Origin: Saprospiraceae bacterium
GTDB lineage: Bacteria; Bacteroidota; Bacteroidia; Chitinophagales; Saprospiraceae
Direction: 5' to 3'
DNA length: 64,000 nt
Assembly: GCA_020631235.1 (NCBI GenBank)
Contig: JAHDHQ010000014.1
Location: forward strand, 1-64,000
A model generated the notes under the pieces. The model did not search any database and was not told the DNA's origin. It saw only the letters and a program-made list of their open reading frames with translations. Every line of letters starts with the position of its first letter. The first letter of the stretch is position 1. Both the position numbers and the translations under genes were made by a program. Shown here in pieces: positions 1 to 9,093 of the stretch.

Positions 1-12
1 TTAAGCATAAAT

Positions 13-51
13 AAAAAAGAGACTATCTCGATTTGAGACAGCCTCTTTTTT
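13..51 (+). terminator. Rho-independent terminator of an upstream gene outside the window
   Basis: A run of six A and GAG at 13-21 pairs with CTC and six T at 43-51, with an inner TCTC/GAGA stem around a short loop. The T-run on the plus strand fits the end of a plus-strand gene lying left of the window. The A-run on the other side would also let it work in reverse. Confidence 0.75.
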
Positions 52-84
52 ATTTCCATAATTGACTAAAGTAACAATCCATCT

Positions 85-107
85 TTTGAATAAAATATGT
101 ACATTTG
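85..107 (+). promoter_or_regulatory. Possible Bacteroidota promoter for the DAHP synthase/chorismate mutase gene
   Basis: TACATTTG at 100-107 matches the Bacteroidota -7 consensus TAnnTTTG. A TTTG lies at 85-88, but its spacing of 11 bases is shorter than usual for the -33 element, so only the -7 half is convincing. Transcription would begin a few bases downstream and leave a leader of about 85 bases before the ATG at 200. Confidence 0.35.
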
Positions 108-153
108 AATAGAAAGACAATAGCAAACATATATTGCTGTTTAATTAAAATTA

Positions 154-190
154 AAAAAGAGTCCATAACTTCAGAATGGACTCTTTTTAT
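154..190 (+). promoter_or_regulatory. Attenuator-like terminator hairpin in the leader of the DAHP synthase gene
   Basis: A perfect 13-bp inverted repeat (154-166 with 176-188) has a nine-base loop and ends in a T-run, the form of an intrinsic terminator. It stops only about ten bases before the start codon at 200. The preceding terminator at 13-51 already closes the upstream gene, and nothing recognisable is encoded between the two. Attenuation of aromatic amino-acid synthesis is therefore a reasonable reading. I see no leader peptide rich in Phe, Tyr or Trp, so the sensing mechanism is unknown. Confidence 0.5.
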
Positions 191-199
191 TTATAGAAT

Positions 200-1255
200 A
201 TGAAGAACGTTTTTGATATAATAAAAAGACCCATTTTAATAGCTGGGCCTTGTAGTGTGGAGACAGAAGAACAGTTTATTAACACTGCATTGAGACTTAA
301 AAAAGCTGGCAATGCTGATATTCTAAGAGGTGGTATTTGGAAGCCAAGAACTCGACCAGATTCTTTTGAAGGAATAGGAGCCAAAGGATTACCTTGGATG
401 GTCAAAGCTAGAGAATTAACGAACATTCCATTGACGGTAGAAGTAGCTAAAGCGAGACATGTAGAGTTGTGCTTGGACTTTGGCATAGATATGCTGTGGA
501 TAGGTGCTAGAACTACTGTAAATCCATTTGCTGTGCAAGAAATTGCCGATGCACTGAAAGGCACTAATATTCCCATCATGGTTAAAAACCCAATAAACCC
601 TGATTTAGCCTTATGGTTGGGAGCGATAGAACGACTCGAAAAAGTCGGACTCACACAAATCGGGGCAATACACAGGGGTTTTTCTAACTACTCTGAGCAC
701 TATTACCGAAATCGTCCGAATTGGCAAATACCCATCGCCTTCCGACAAGAAAGGCCTGAAATACCCATGTTATGTGATCCAAGTCACATTTGCGGACGCC
801 GAGATACTTTGTATGAAGTTTCTCAAACAGCGATGGATCTAAACTTTGATGGATTAATGGTAGAAAGCCATATAACTCCTGATGATGCATGGAGTGATGC
901 TGCTCAACAAATCACACCGGAAGCGCTTAAAGAACTGATTCAAAGCATTGCAGTCAGGGATGATGAATTTAGAGATAAAGCCCTTTTAAAGGAGATGAGA
1001 GAGGATATCGACAATTTGGATGATCAGATTGTCAAACTTTTAGGAGAAAGGATGAAGTTAGCCTTAAAAGTAGGCAAAGAGAAAAAAGAACAAAACATCA
1101 CCATATTAGACGAAAAAAGATGGAAAACAATCCGTGAAAAATATAAAGAAAAAGGCCTAGCATTAGGTTTGGGTGAAAATTTTCTAGATAAATTAGTGGG
1201 ACAAATTCATTTAGAAAGCATAAAGCAGCAATCTAAATATTTTCAAGAAAATTAA
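200..1255 (+). CDS. Bifunctional 3-deoxy-7-phosphoheptulonate synthase / chorismate mutase (type II)
   Basis: This enzyme joins two steps of aromatic amino-acid synthesis. DAHP synthase condenses phosphoenolpyruvate with erythrose 4-phosphate, and chorismate mutase converts chorismate to prephenate. Residues 1 to about 255 form the DAHP synthase barrel of the I-beta (KDO8P-like) type, with GPCSVE at 16-21, KPRTRP, GARTT, IHRGFS, the metal-site motif DPSHICGRRD and the C-terminal VESH. Residues 262-351 are an all-helical AroQ-type mutase (LDDQIVKLLGERM, GKEKKE). A C-terminal mutase is the arrangement known in Bacteroidota such as Porphyromonas; Bacillus has it N-terminal. Such fusions commonly let the mutase domain give feedback control by prephenate or chorismate. 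Expression may also be attenuated by the hairpin just upstream. The gene converges with ppk1, leaving two bases between stop codons. Confidence 0.95.
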   Translation: MKNVFDIIKRPILIAGPCSVETEEQFINTALRLKKAGNADILRGGIWKPRTRPDSFEGIGAKGLPWMVKARELTNIPLTVEVAKARHVELCLDFGIDMLWIGARTTVNPFAVQEIADALKGTNIPIMVKNPINPDLALWLGAIERLEKVGLTQIGAIHRGFSNYSEHYYRNRPNWQIPIAFRQERPEIPMLCDPSHICGRRDTLYEVSQTAMDLNFDGLMVESHITPDDAWSDAAQQITPEALKELIQSIAVRDDEFRDKALLKEMREDIDNLDDQIVKLLGERMKLALKVGKEKKEQNITILDEKRWKTIREKYKEKGLALGLGENFLDKLVGQIHLESIKQQSKYFQEN

Positions 1256-1257
1256 CA

Positions 1258-3330
1258 TCAGTTAATCCAGGCGTCGAGTTCTAAATTGCGTTTTATGTAA
1301 TGGTAAATTTCTACCTGAGATCTCACGGACAAATTACTATTGTCACTTTTGTAGTGATTAGCTTGTGACTTATCAATAATTCTAGCTTTGGTATTATCAC
1401 TAAACTGGATACCTAGAATTTTCTTAATAAATTTTCTTATCTCCTTATTATATACTGGCACTATGGTTTCTATACGATGATGTAAATTACGCACCATCCA
1501 ATCCGCTGAAGAAATAAACATTTTTTCTTTACCATTATTCTCAAAAATAAAGACTCTTGGATGTTCTAAAAATCGATCAATAATACTGATACATTCTATG
1601 TTTTTACTAAAATTAGCTAGATCAGGAACTAGTGAACAAATGCCGCGAACTATGATTTTTATCGTTACTCCAGCATTACTCGCTTTATACAAACGTTTAA
1701 TGATATCTTTATCTTGAAGGCTATTTAATTTGAGCGTTATTTTTGCTTTCTTACCTTCTTTAGCATTATGTATTTCCTGGTCAATGAGACCTTCTAATTC
1801 TTCGTTTAAATTAAATTGACCTACGAGTAAATTTTCAAATTTTTGTTCAGGTACGCGCTTCGTTTCAAGATACCTAAATAGCTTGATTACTTCATTTGTG
1901 ATGCGCTCATCAGCAGTAAACATCCCAAAATCTGTATACAACTTAGCGGTATCTTCATGAAAATTACCTGTACTAATGTATGAGTACAATTGTTCCTTTT
2001 TGTCTATAACCTTTCGAACAATAGCCATTTTTGAATGGACTTTTAAACCAGGCATACTATAAAAAACAGTAACTCCTGCCTCTTCTAATTTTTCGCCCCA
2101 TTGGAGGTTGGCTTCTTCATCAAACCGTGCTTTTATTTCTATAAACGCAGTGACTTGTTTCCCTTTCTTAACAGCTTTCATTAACGCATTCATGATACGC
2201 GAAACCTTGGCCACTCTATATTGAATAATTTTAATATGTGTCACCTTCGGATCATCCGCTGCTTGCTCAAAAAACTGGATAACGGACTCATAGCTGTGGT
2301 ATGGAAAATAAAGCATATGATCCCGCTTTGCTATCTTGTCAAAGATAGATTTTGCTTTTTCGAGCGGAGGATAACTCAGTGGATTAAGTACTGGATCCTT
2401 TAAGTTATTTAATCCAAAAGATGGAAACTTGAAAAAATCTGAATTATTGTGCTGCCTACCTTCTGGAGATAAATCGTATTTATGCAATCTAAAGGCATTC
2501 ATTAAATATTGGAGAAAGTCGTCAGGAATTTTTCGGTCATATACTAATCTGGAAGCCACACCAATATTTCGTTTGCTTAGACTCTTTTTAACTTTAGAAA
2601 TCAGATCACCTGAAAATTCGTCATCGATATACAGCTCAGCATCTCTAGATAATTTGATAGAATAGCTACCCACAATATCAAATCCCGGAAAAATGAGTTG
2701 TGCGGCATTCCTAACTATGTCATCGAGTAATACGACTACATTTTTATCTTTCTTTTTACTCGGCAACTCTATAAATCTGGGCTTTTTGTCAGAAGGTATT
2801 CTGAGTAAAGCATACATGATTTTAGCGTTGGGTTTTGATTTATCTTTTAATTGTAAAGCTAAATAGATGTTTGCGTTATTTAAAAAAGGCTTTACCTTGT
2901 CTTCCATTAAGATAATGGGATGTACATAAGGTTGTAAATGATCTATAAAGTATTCAGTCATAAAAGCGAGTTGATCCTCACTAAATTTCTTTGTTTTTAA
3001 CTGAATGCCTATTTTAATCAACTCGGGCAAAATCTCTTCCTCCAGTATTCGGGTAAATTCTTCTTGTTGAGTATTGACTATTTTTAATATCCTTACTAAA
3101 ACTTTCTCCGGCTCGAAAGCTAAGTTTTTTTGTGGTTTTTTACCTGCTCTAACTAGATTTCTATGATTAGCAACTCTCACTCTAAAAAACTCATCCAAAT
3201 TTGACGAATAGATAGCAAGAAATTTAACCCTTTCTAATAAGGGCACATTAGGGTCTTTTGCTTCTTGTAAAACCCTATAATTAAAGGATAACCAACTTAG
3301 ATCTCGATGTATGTATGGGATGACTTTCAT
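1258..3330 (-). CDS. ppk1: Polyphosphate kinase 1
   Basis: This enzyme reversibly polymerises the ATP gamma-phosphate into inorganic polyphosphate. At 690 residues it has normal PPK1 length. The N-terminal region begins with the typical RDLSWLSFN motif and continues with the NLDEFF segment of the helical domain. The phospholipase-D-like catalytic halves follow. His432 in KVHSKMAIV corresponds to the phospho-acceptor histidine, and the second half carries SSADWM and the HHRIE segment. The start overlaps the stop of the upstream DUF72 gene by one base (TAATG), so the two are probably translationally coupled. The product should be cytoplasmic or membrane-associated. Confidence 0.96.
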   Translation of the reverse strand: MKVIPYIHRDLSWLSFNYRVLQEAKDPNVPLLERVKFLAIYSSNLDEFFRVRVANHRNLVRAGKKPQKNLAFEPEKVLVRILKIVNTQQEEFTRILEEEILPELIKIGIQLKTKKFSEDQLAFMTEYFIDHLQPYVHPIILMEDKVKPFLNNANIYLALQLKDKSKPNAKIMYALLRIPSDKKPRFIELPSKKKDKNVVVLLDDIVRNAAQLIFPGFDIVGSYSIKLSRDAELYIDDEFSGDLISKVKKSLSKRNIGVASRLVYDRKIPDDFLQYLMNAFRLHKYDLSPEGRQHNNSDFFKFPSFGLNNLKDPVLNPLSYPPLEKAKSIFDKIAKRDHMLYFPYHSYESVIQFFEQAADDPKVTHIKIIQYRVAKVSRIMNALMKAVKKGKQVTAFIEIKARFDEEANLQWGEKLEEAGVTVFYSMPGLKVHSKMAIVRKVIDKKEQLYSYISTGNFHEDTAKLYTDFGMFTADERITNEVIKLFRYLETKRVPEQKFENLLVGQFNLNEELEGLIDQEIHNAKEGKKAKITLKLNSLQDKDIIKRLYKASNAGVTIKIIVRGICSLVPDLANFSKNIECISIIDRFLEHPRVFIFENNGKEKMFISSADWMVRNLHHRIETIVPVYNKEIRKFIKKILGIQFSDNTKARIIDKSQANHYKSDNSNLSVRSQVEIYHYIKRNLELDAWIN

Positions 3331-4232
3331 TAATCAAATAGGCTTGATTGTTTTGTAGTGTTTAAATTAATATTGTGTATTACAATATTCGTGCTATCCT
3401 TAAATTGCTCGCAAATATATTCACAAGTTATTGGTACTTGGTTCATATCGGGGTGATGTACCATAAAAAACAAATCAAAATGGCCGATTCTTGTCCATTG
3501 TTTTACGTGTTCAGCCCATTTTTTTAAGCGCAATTTGTTGTGTTTTGTGTGGTCATTCCCGACCCATCTTACTAAAAGTTGGTTTGTTGTAAATTGATGG
3601 TGATAGATATCTCTTCTACCTGCTACGTCTGTAACAACTAGTCCTATGTTCTTATTTTTACAAAAATGTTTCAAAGCTTCGAATGTGTCCTCACTGTAAA
3701 ACTGTTCATTTCTTAATTCTATTGTAAGACTAAAAAGATCACTAAACTTTGTTAAATGGTCTGATATTTCCATCAGTCTTGGATAATCAAAGTAATTAGG
3801 AAACTGTATAAACGAGCTACCTAATTTATGTTCAAATGCACGCATGACGTCAAACCACTGCATTAATGCACCCGTCGACATTCCGAAATCTTTTCTATGC
3901 GATATAGATTGGGGAAATTTTGGGCAAAACTTAAAATCTTCAGGTGTTTCCTTTATCCAGTTTTTTATTTTGTCCAATGTCGGGATACCATAAAAAGTAC
4001 TGTTTAATTCGATAGTTTTGAAACGAGTAGAATAATAATTTAGGTATTTATTGGCCTTTGCATTTGGTGGGTATAATAAGCCTTTCCATGAGTTATTACT
4101 CCAGCCTGTAGCGCCGAGATATATGTGCGTCGATGATTGCTCAGAAGTTTGTAAAATGGAAGTATCCTTTTTGTAGGTAGCTATATCATCATAATCTACT
4201 TCTAAGTATTGATCGATCCTGCCAAATTTCAT
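3330..4232 (-). CDS. DUF72 (YecE-like) family protein
   Basis: This is a 300-residue DUF72 protein, a TIM-barrel-like family of unknown biochemical role. The family signature is clear: YLGATGWSNNSWKGLLYPP near residue 38, YSTRFKTIELNSTFYGIP, FKFCPKFPQSISH, and FIQFPNYF followed by ELRN. The N-terminal 30 residues before the barrel contain no recognisable motif. The gene is coupled to ppk1 by a one-base overlap and is divergent from mqnA across a 136-base intergenic region in which I see no clear promoter motif. Any link to polyphosphate metabolism rests only on the shared operon. Confidence 0.9.
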   Translation of the reverse strand: MKFGRIDQYLEVDYDDIATYKKDTSILQTSEQSSTHIYLGATGWSNNSWKGLLYPPNAKANKYLNYYSTRFKTIELNSTFYGIPTLDKIKNWIKETPEDFKFCPKFPQSISHRKDFGMSTGALMQWFDVMRAFEHKLGSSFIQFPNYFDYPRLMEISDHLTKFSDLFSLTIELRNEQFYSEDTFEALKHFCKNKNIGLVVTDVAGRRDIYHHQFTTNQLLVRWVGNDHTKHNKLRLKKWAEHVKQWTRIGHFDLFFMVHHPDMNQVPITCEYICEQFKDSTNIVIHNINLNTTKQSSLFD

Positions 4233-4368
4233 GAAGTGAGCATTCTTTGTGTAAATATATTGTAATACTGTGTCTTTCTTAAGGCTTTCAATTTAATTAC
4301 CTTTACATTGATCAATACAACTAGGCAGCCTTAAACAATTGCCTTTAGGATTTGGTTAGAAATATACT

Positions 4369-5091
4369 ATGTCCCTTAGAATTGCCTATATAAATTATCA
4401 TAATACTGCAGCTTATAATTTTGCCTTTAACCATCTTTTAGTTGATCAATCTTACACAATTATAGATGAAGTTCCGGCTAAATGTGCAGAGCTGTTTAAT
4501 GAAAATAATGTAGATGTAGCATTAGTCCCTGTAGGAACTCTCAAAGAATTAAGCGATTACTCCATATTACCCAATTTTGGTATTGCTTGTGATGGTGCTG
4601 TAAGGACCGTTTGTCTCTTTGCAAATCAAAGCATTGAAAATATACACACCATTGTTCTGGACCCACATTCTCGTACTTCAAACGCTTTAATTCGCATTTT
4701 GTGTAATGAATATTGGCAAATACAACCTTCATTTGTGATGGGAGATTATGATAAGGAGCTTTCTGACGGAGAAGGGAGGGTAAGCATAGGCGATAAAGTT
4801 TTCAAGCATGAATCTAAGTATGCTATAAAATATGATTTGGGTCAATACTGGAAAGCATTTACAAATCTACCTTTCGTGTTTGCTGTGTGGGTTAAAAGAA
4901 ACAACTTAGAAGAAGGAGTGGAACAAGATATGCTCGATGCATTCGGTCAAGCACTCAATGATCCAGAAGCATGGTTGCCTGATCATAGCCATAAAATAAG
5001 TGGTTTACGTGCGTATCTTACAGAACATATAAAGTTTAGAATAAACGAAGACATGCAAAAAAGTCTTAAAGTTTTTCTGAATAAAATATGA
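4369..5091 (+). CDS. mqnA: Chorismate dehydratase MqnA, futalosine menaquinone pathway
   Basis: MqnA removes water from chorismate to give 3-enolpyruvylbenzoate, the first committed step of the futalosine route to menaquinone. The 240-residue protein has the periplasmic-binding-protein-like fold of the family: RIAYINYHNTAAYNF at the start, PAKCAELF, the VDVALVPVGTL strand-loop and the SRTSNALIRILC helix. The C-terminal helices (LRAYLTEHIKFRI) are also typical. There is no signal peptide, as expected for a cytoplasmic enzyme. It begins a plus-strand run with the MscS gene 30 bases downstream. No other mqn gene lies in the window. Confidence 0.9.
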   Translation: MSLRIAYINYHNTAAYNFAFNHLLVDQSYTIIDEVPAKCAELFNENNVDVALVPVGTLKELSDYSILPNFGIACDGAVRTVCLFANQSIENIHTIVLDPHSRTSNALIRILCNEYWQIQPSFVMGDYDKELSDGEGRVSIGDKVFKHESKYAIKYDLGQYWKAFTNLPFVFAVWVKRNNLEEGVEQDMLDAFGQALNDPEAWLPDHSHKISGLRAYLTEHIKFRINEDMQKSLKVFLNKI

Positions 5092-5121
5092 GCATTGTAA
5101 TATTGAGCATAAAATAATATT

Positions 5122-5943
5122 ATGGATCAAATTTATGATGTAGTAAGCTCTAACTTCAAGACTATTCTAGAATGGTCACCTCGATTAATAGCGGCTATTG
5201 CTGTTTTAGTTATCAGTTGGTGGGTCATCAAAAAACTAGAGATATTTGTTCGCGGAAAATTAGATAATTCAAGAATTGACCCTACGATAAAACCATTTAC
5301 TATGTCCATTATTTCTGTGGGCTTAAAATTAGTTTTATTGGCTATCGTTGCGGCAGTTTTAGGGATTAAAACCACTTCTTTTGTTGCTGTTTTTGGTGCC
5401 TTGGTTTTTGCCATTGGTATGGCATTACAAGGTTCTCTAGGTCATATTGCTTCAGGTGTTTTACTTTTAATTTTTAAACCTTATAAGGTAGGTGATTTCA
5501 TTACGATAGGAGACAATGCTGGTTTTGTAAAAGAGATTCAAATCATTAACACAATCATAGAAAGTCTGGACAATGAAATGATTATCATTCCTAATGGTAT
5601 GGCCATAGGTGAGGTTATCGTTAACTCCACAGGGGATGATGGTCTCATGCGTTTCAATGTTGATTTTTACATGCCTTACGAAGAACGTTTTGACAAAGTT
5701 CGTGACATTGTCCAAAATGTGCTTAGAGATTGCCAATACGTATCGCATAAAAAAGAAGCTTTAATCGGTATTGGAGCCTTCGAAAGTCATAATGTGAAAG
5801 TCGAAATTAAGCCTTATTGTACGATTGCAGATTATGAAAAAGCAATGATTGAAGTATCTGAAAAGGTGAAATCAGCTATGGGTAAAAATGACGTAAAAGC
5901 AGCATATTCTGAAGGAGTAGAGTTAGGTCCTATAGGTGTCTAA
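5122..5943 (+). CDS. Small-conductance mechanosensitive channel, MscS family
   Basis: This inner-membrane channel releases solutes when membrane tension rises. The 273-residue length is close to that of the basic three-helix MscS. Hydrophobic segments lie near residues 20-38, 57-77 and 85-105. The last is the pore-lining helix, rich in Gly and Ala (VFGALVFAIGMALQGSLG). A beta domain follows (FKPYKVGDFITIGDNAGFVKEI, IIIPNG) and then the alpha/beta cage. It follows mqnA closely, precedes the fabH-type gene by 42 bases, and may share their transcript. Confidence 0.93.
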   Translation: MDQIYDVVSSNFKTILEWSPRLIAAIAVLVISWWVIKKLEIFVRGKLDNSRIDPTIKPFTMSIISVGLKLVLLAIVAAVLGIKTTSFVAVFGALVFAIGMALQGSLGHIASGVLLLIFKPYKVGDFITIGDNAGFVKEIQIINTIIESLDNEMIIIPNGMAIGEVIVNSTGDDGLMRFNVDFYMPYEERFDKVRDIVQNVLRDCQYVSHKKEALIGIGAFESHNVKVEIKPYCTIADYEKAMIEVSEKVKSAMGKNDVKAAYSEGVELGPIGV

Positions 5944-5985
5944 TTTTTTCTTGCTATTTTCAATCTTACAAAACTTACATAATTT

Positions 5986-7047
5986 ATGGCTATTACAACA
6001 AAAATAGCTGGTATAGGGCATTTTGTTCCAGAGAACGTGGTAACAAACGATGATCTGACCAAGTACATGGACACATCGGATGAATGGATAAGAGAAAGGA
6101 CAGGAATAGAATCCAGAAGATACGCTACAAAACATGAAAATACCACCACTACCTTAGGTGCGGAAGCAGCAAAAATAGCTATAGAGCGGGCAGGTATTCA
6201 AAAAGAAGATGTAGATTTTATCATTTTTGCGACCTTAAGTCCGGACTATTATTTTCCAGGCTGTGGGGTGTTATTACAAAGAGAACTTGGTATTACTAAT
6301 ACTGAAGTAGGTGCACTTGATATCAGAAATCAATGCTCTGGTTTTATCTATGGTTTATCAGTAGCAGATCAGTTTATTAAAACAGGTATGTACAAAAACA
6401 TCCTTTTAGTGGGAGCTGAAATGCATTCTATGGGCTTGGATTTTTCTACGCAAGGTAGGGGAGTGACTGTTATCTTTGGAGATGGGGCTGGAGCCGTGAT
6501 TTTACAGCCAAGCACAGAAAAAGACCAAGGCATTCTCACTACTCACTTACATTCTGATGGCACGCATGCTGAAGAATTAGCTTTTATCAATCCAGGATCT
6601 CATGGTGGGTATCATGGAGAGAAAGAAAAATACGGTTTTCCTGACGAAGCCCAACCAGGAGGCATTTATATGACGCAAAAAATGCTGGATGATGATCTCA
6701 TCTATCCATATATGAATGGCCAATTAGTGTTTAAGAATGCCGTTAAGAAATTTCCTGAAGTCATTATGGAAGCACTGAATAAAACCGGATATACAACTGC
6801 TGATTTAACCATGCTAATTCCTCATCAAGCCAATCTTAGAATTGCAGGATTTGTACAGAAATTGTTAAAACTAAGGGATGATCAGGTATACAATAACATC
6901 CAAAAATATGGCAACACTACAGCTGCATCCATTCCTATTGCTTTATCTGAAGCATGGGAACAAAAATTGATAAAGGAAGGAGACTTAGTTTGCCTAGCTG
7001 CTTTTGGAAGTGGCTTTACATGGGGAAGTGCATTAATAAGATGGTAA
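5986..7047 (+). CDS. 3-oxoacyl-ACP synthase III (FabH-type ketoacyl synthase)
   Basis: The enzyme condenses an acyl-CoA primer with malonyl-ACP to start fatty-acid synthesis. The catalytic triad is visible: Cys117 in NQCSGF, His280 in PHQAN and Asn310 in YGNTTAAS, together with the FGDGAGA motif near residue 165. At 353 residues it is about 35 longer than E. coli FabH. The extra length is an insertion around residues 196-235 (HGGYHGEKEKYGF region), which I associate with a Bacteroidota subgroup. It could therefore be a paralogue with a different primer preference, and I give no gene symbol. bshB1 follows after four bases, so the two are almost certainly cotranscribed. Confidence 0.88.
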   Translation: MAITTKIAGIGHFVPENVVTNDDLTKYMDTSDEWIRERTGIESRRYATKHENTTTTLGAEAAKIAIERAGIQKEDVDFIIFATLSPDYYFPGCGVLLQRELGITNTEVGALDIRNQCSGFIYGLSVADQFIKTGMYKNILLVGAEMHSMGLDFSTQGRGVTVIFGDGAGAVILQPSTEKDQGILTTHLHSDGTHAEELAFINPGSHGGYHGEKEKYGFPDEAQPGGIYMTQKMLDDDLIYPYMNGQLVFKNAVKKFPEVIMEALNKTGYTTADLTMLIPHQANLRIAGFVQKLLKLRDDQVYNNIQKYGNTTAASIPIALSEAWEQKLIKEGDLVCLAAFGSGFTWGSALIRW

Positions 7048-7051
7048 AATT

Positions 7052-7774
7052 ATGATGGAAAAAATAGATATTTTAGCTATTGGTGTTCATCCAGATGATG
7101 TAGAACTTTGTTGCAGTGGAACCTTATTGAAACATATTGGTATGGGTTACACAGTAGGTATTTGCGATCTTACACAAGGCGAATTAGGTACAAGAGGAAA
7201 TGGGCCATTGCGTCTTATGGAAGCCGAAGATTCTAGACAATTATTGGGTGCAAAATTTCGCCTTAATTTAAAAATGCGCGATGGCTTTGCGGAGATAAAC
7301 GAAAAGAATTTATTGAGTATTATAGAAGTGATCAGAGCCTGTAAACCCAAAATGGTCTTGGCCAATGCACTGAGCGACAGGCACCCAGATCATGGTAGAG
7401 CAGGTAAAATGATCTCAAGAGCCTGTTTTTTATCGGGATTGAGGAAAATAGAGACAAAAAGCGAAGAAGGTAGTCAAGAAGCTTTTAGACCTCAAATGGT
7501 CTTGCATTATATTCAAGATCGCCATATAGAACCAGATATTCTTGTTGATATTTCAGACTACATTGAACAAAAAGAAAAAGCCATTTTATGTTTTAAATCT
7601 CAGTTTTTTCAGTCCGATTTAAATGAACCAGAAACGCCGATATCAAGTAAAGCCTTTCTGGATTATGTTAAAGCACGAGATCTAAGCTATGGCCGCCAAA
7701 TCAATGCTTTGGCCGCCGAAGGGTTTACTTCAGAGAAATACCTTGGAGTTGATGACTTATTTAAATTAAGATAA
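7052..7774 (+). CDS. bshB1: Bacillithiol biosynthesis deacetylase BshB1
   Basis: BshB1 removes the N-acetyl group from GlcNAc-malate to give GlcN-malate, the second step in making the thiol bacillithiol. The LmbE/PIG-L-type zinc motif GVHPDD sits near residues 11-16 and the distal histidine motif RHPDHGRA near 110. The segments LTQGELGTRG and MRDGF, and the C-terminal YGRQI, are typical of BshB1 rather than of MshB. The start is a double Met, so 7055 is an equally possible initiation site. It lies four bases after the fabH-type gene and one base before the hydrolase. bshA and bshC are not in the window. Confidence 0.93.
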   Translation: MMEKIDILAIGVHPDDVELCCSGTLLKHIGMGYTVGICDLTQGELGTRGNGPLRLMEAEDSRQLLGAKFRLNLKMRDGFAEINEKNLLSIIEVIRACKPKMVLANALSDRHPDHGRAGKMISRACFLSGLRKIETKSEEGSQEAFRPQMVLHYIQDRHIEPDILVDISDYIEQKEKAILCFKSQFFQSDLNEPETPISSKAFLDYVKARDLSYGRQINALAAEGFTSEKYLGVDDLFKLR

Positions 7775-7775
7775 A

Positions 7776-8906
7776 ATGATCAAAAAGATACTTAGTTGCT
7801 TACTCCTTTGTCTCGCTATGACCGGTGTTGCACAAGAATACGAAATTGGATTTATGGATGTTGCACTTTATGATGATGTCCGAAACAGAACTATAAATAC
7901 TACGTTTTTTTTTCCTGCATTGGAATTTGGTGAAAATTCGGAGGTAGCAAATGGTGAATTTGGAGTGATAAGTTTTGGTCATGGATTTGTGATGAACATT
8001 GAAGCCTACCAAAATATAGTAGATCATCTTGTACCGAGAGGTATGGCTATAATTATGGTGGATACTGAAAACAGTCTAAGTCCTAATCATCAAGATTTTG
8101 GTCTGGATATGGCCTTTGCCCTAAACACCATCACGCGATGGACTTATGATGATACTTCTATGTTTCATTATCGTTTAAAGGAATATGGAATATTAATGGG
8201 ACATTCGATGGGAGGTGGTGCAGCAATCTTGGCCGCAGAGCATGTCGATAAATTAGACATGATAATTTTAATGGCACCTGCAGAAACCCAACCTTCAGCG
8301 ATAGAAAAAGCCTCCACTTTAAATCATCGACTTTTGCTGGTTACAGGCGAAGGAGATTTAGTCACACCTACAGAAAGTCATGGCTTACCGATTTATGAGG
8401 CCATCCAAAACACGTGTAAAGTGCATATTGATATTATAGGAGGCGGTCATTGTTTGTTCGCAAATGAAAACTTCAACTGCGATCTCGGCGAATCTATAGC
8501 GGGCAGTAATATTGATATTAGTAGAGAAGATCAACATCAAATACTATTTGATTATTTCCCCAATTGGATAAATTTTAGCCAACTAGACGATATAAATGCA
8601 TACATAGACTTTGTTAATGCAGCAACAATTGATGAAAGAATTACTCTGAATAATGAATGTTTAATTCTAAGCCAAAATGACCTAGTTTCTCAAGAATTTC
8701 AGATAATACCAAATCCGGTAATAGACAATTTTGGAACATCATTAGAATATGATCGATTAACTATTTACAACCAGTTTGGGCAAGTGGTGCATCAATCAAG
8801 CCGGTATAACGAAATCATCGAAGTGAGCCATTTAGTCAATGGCAGTTACATTTTGCAGATTGATCATAATCAAAAGATCTATTATGCAAACTTTATAAAG
8901 TTATAG
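7776..8906 (+). CDS. Secreted alpha/beta hydrolase with T9SS type A sorting domain
   Basis: The 376-residue protein has a signal peptide ending near AQEY (about residue 20). The alpha/beta-hydrolase domain contains an FGHGF oxyanion-type loop and the nucleophile elbow GHSMGG with Ser144, plus a plausible acid in GEGD and a histidine in GGGHC. The fold resembles the chlorophyllase/polyester-hydrolase/dienelactone-hydrolase group, so the substrate is probably an ester but cannot be named. From about residue 305 a short T9SS type A sorting domain follows (IIPNPVIDNF, NQFGQVV, LVNGSYILQI), which predicts passage across the outer membrane. It starts one base after the bshB1 stop, an odd partner for a cytoplasmic thiol gene. 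Confidence 0.85.
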   Translation: MIKKILSCLLLCLAMTGVAQEYEIGFMDVALYDDVRNRTINTTFFFPALEFGENSEVANGEFGVISFGHGFVMNIEAYQNIVDHLVPRGMAIIMVDTENSLSPNHQDFGLDMAFALNTITRWTYDDTSMFHYRLKEYGILMGHSMGGGAAILAAEHVDKLDMIILMAPAETQPSAIEKASTLNHRLLLVTGEGDLVTPTESHGLPIYEAIQNTCKVHIDIIGGGHCLFANENFNCDLGESIAGSNIDISREDQHQILFDYFPNWINFSQLDDINAYIDFVNAATIDERITLNNECLILSQNDLVSQEFQIIPNPVIDNFGTSLEYDRLTIYNQFGQVVHQSSRYNEIIEVSHLVNGSYILQIDHNQKIYYANFIKL

Positions 8907-9093
8907 GACACCCATAATACTATAATTTTCCTCCTCATATATACCTCTTAGGGATACTGCTCCTATATCTGATCTTATTTAGAAATCCATAATAAGCCTG
9001 AAATTTCCATTTCCCGTGGGATAGTTACTGAAAATCGAAAGCCAGTAAAGAAGAATCAAGCTTCGACTGATCTTTACGCAAAGAATTAAACCT

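Noticed and set aside
187-654. 155-residue minus-strand reading frame inside the DAHP synthase gene
   Set aside because: It lies fully antisense to a strongly recognised enzyme, has no family motif, and is a by-product of codon composition. Similar shadow frames throughout the window were left out for the same reason.
9045-9077. Hairpin GTAAAGA...TCTTTAC before the 922-aa protein gene
   Set aside because: Only seven base pairs with a long loop and no T-run. It could be a leader structure, but the evidence is too thin to call a riboswitch or terminator.
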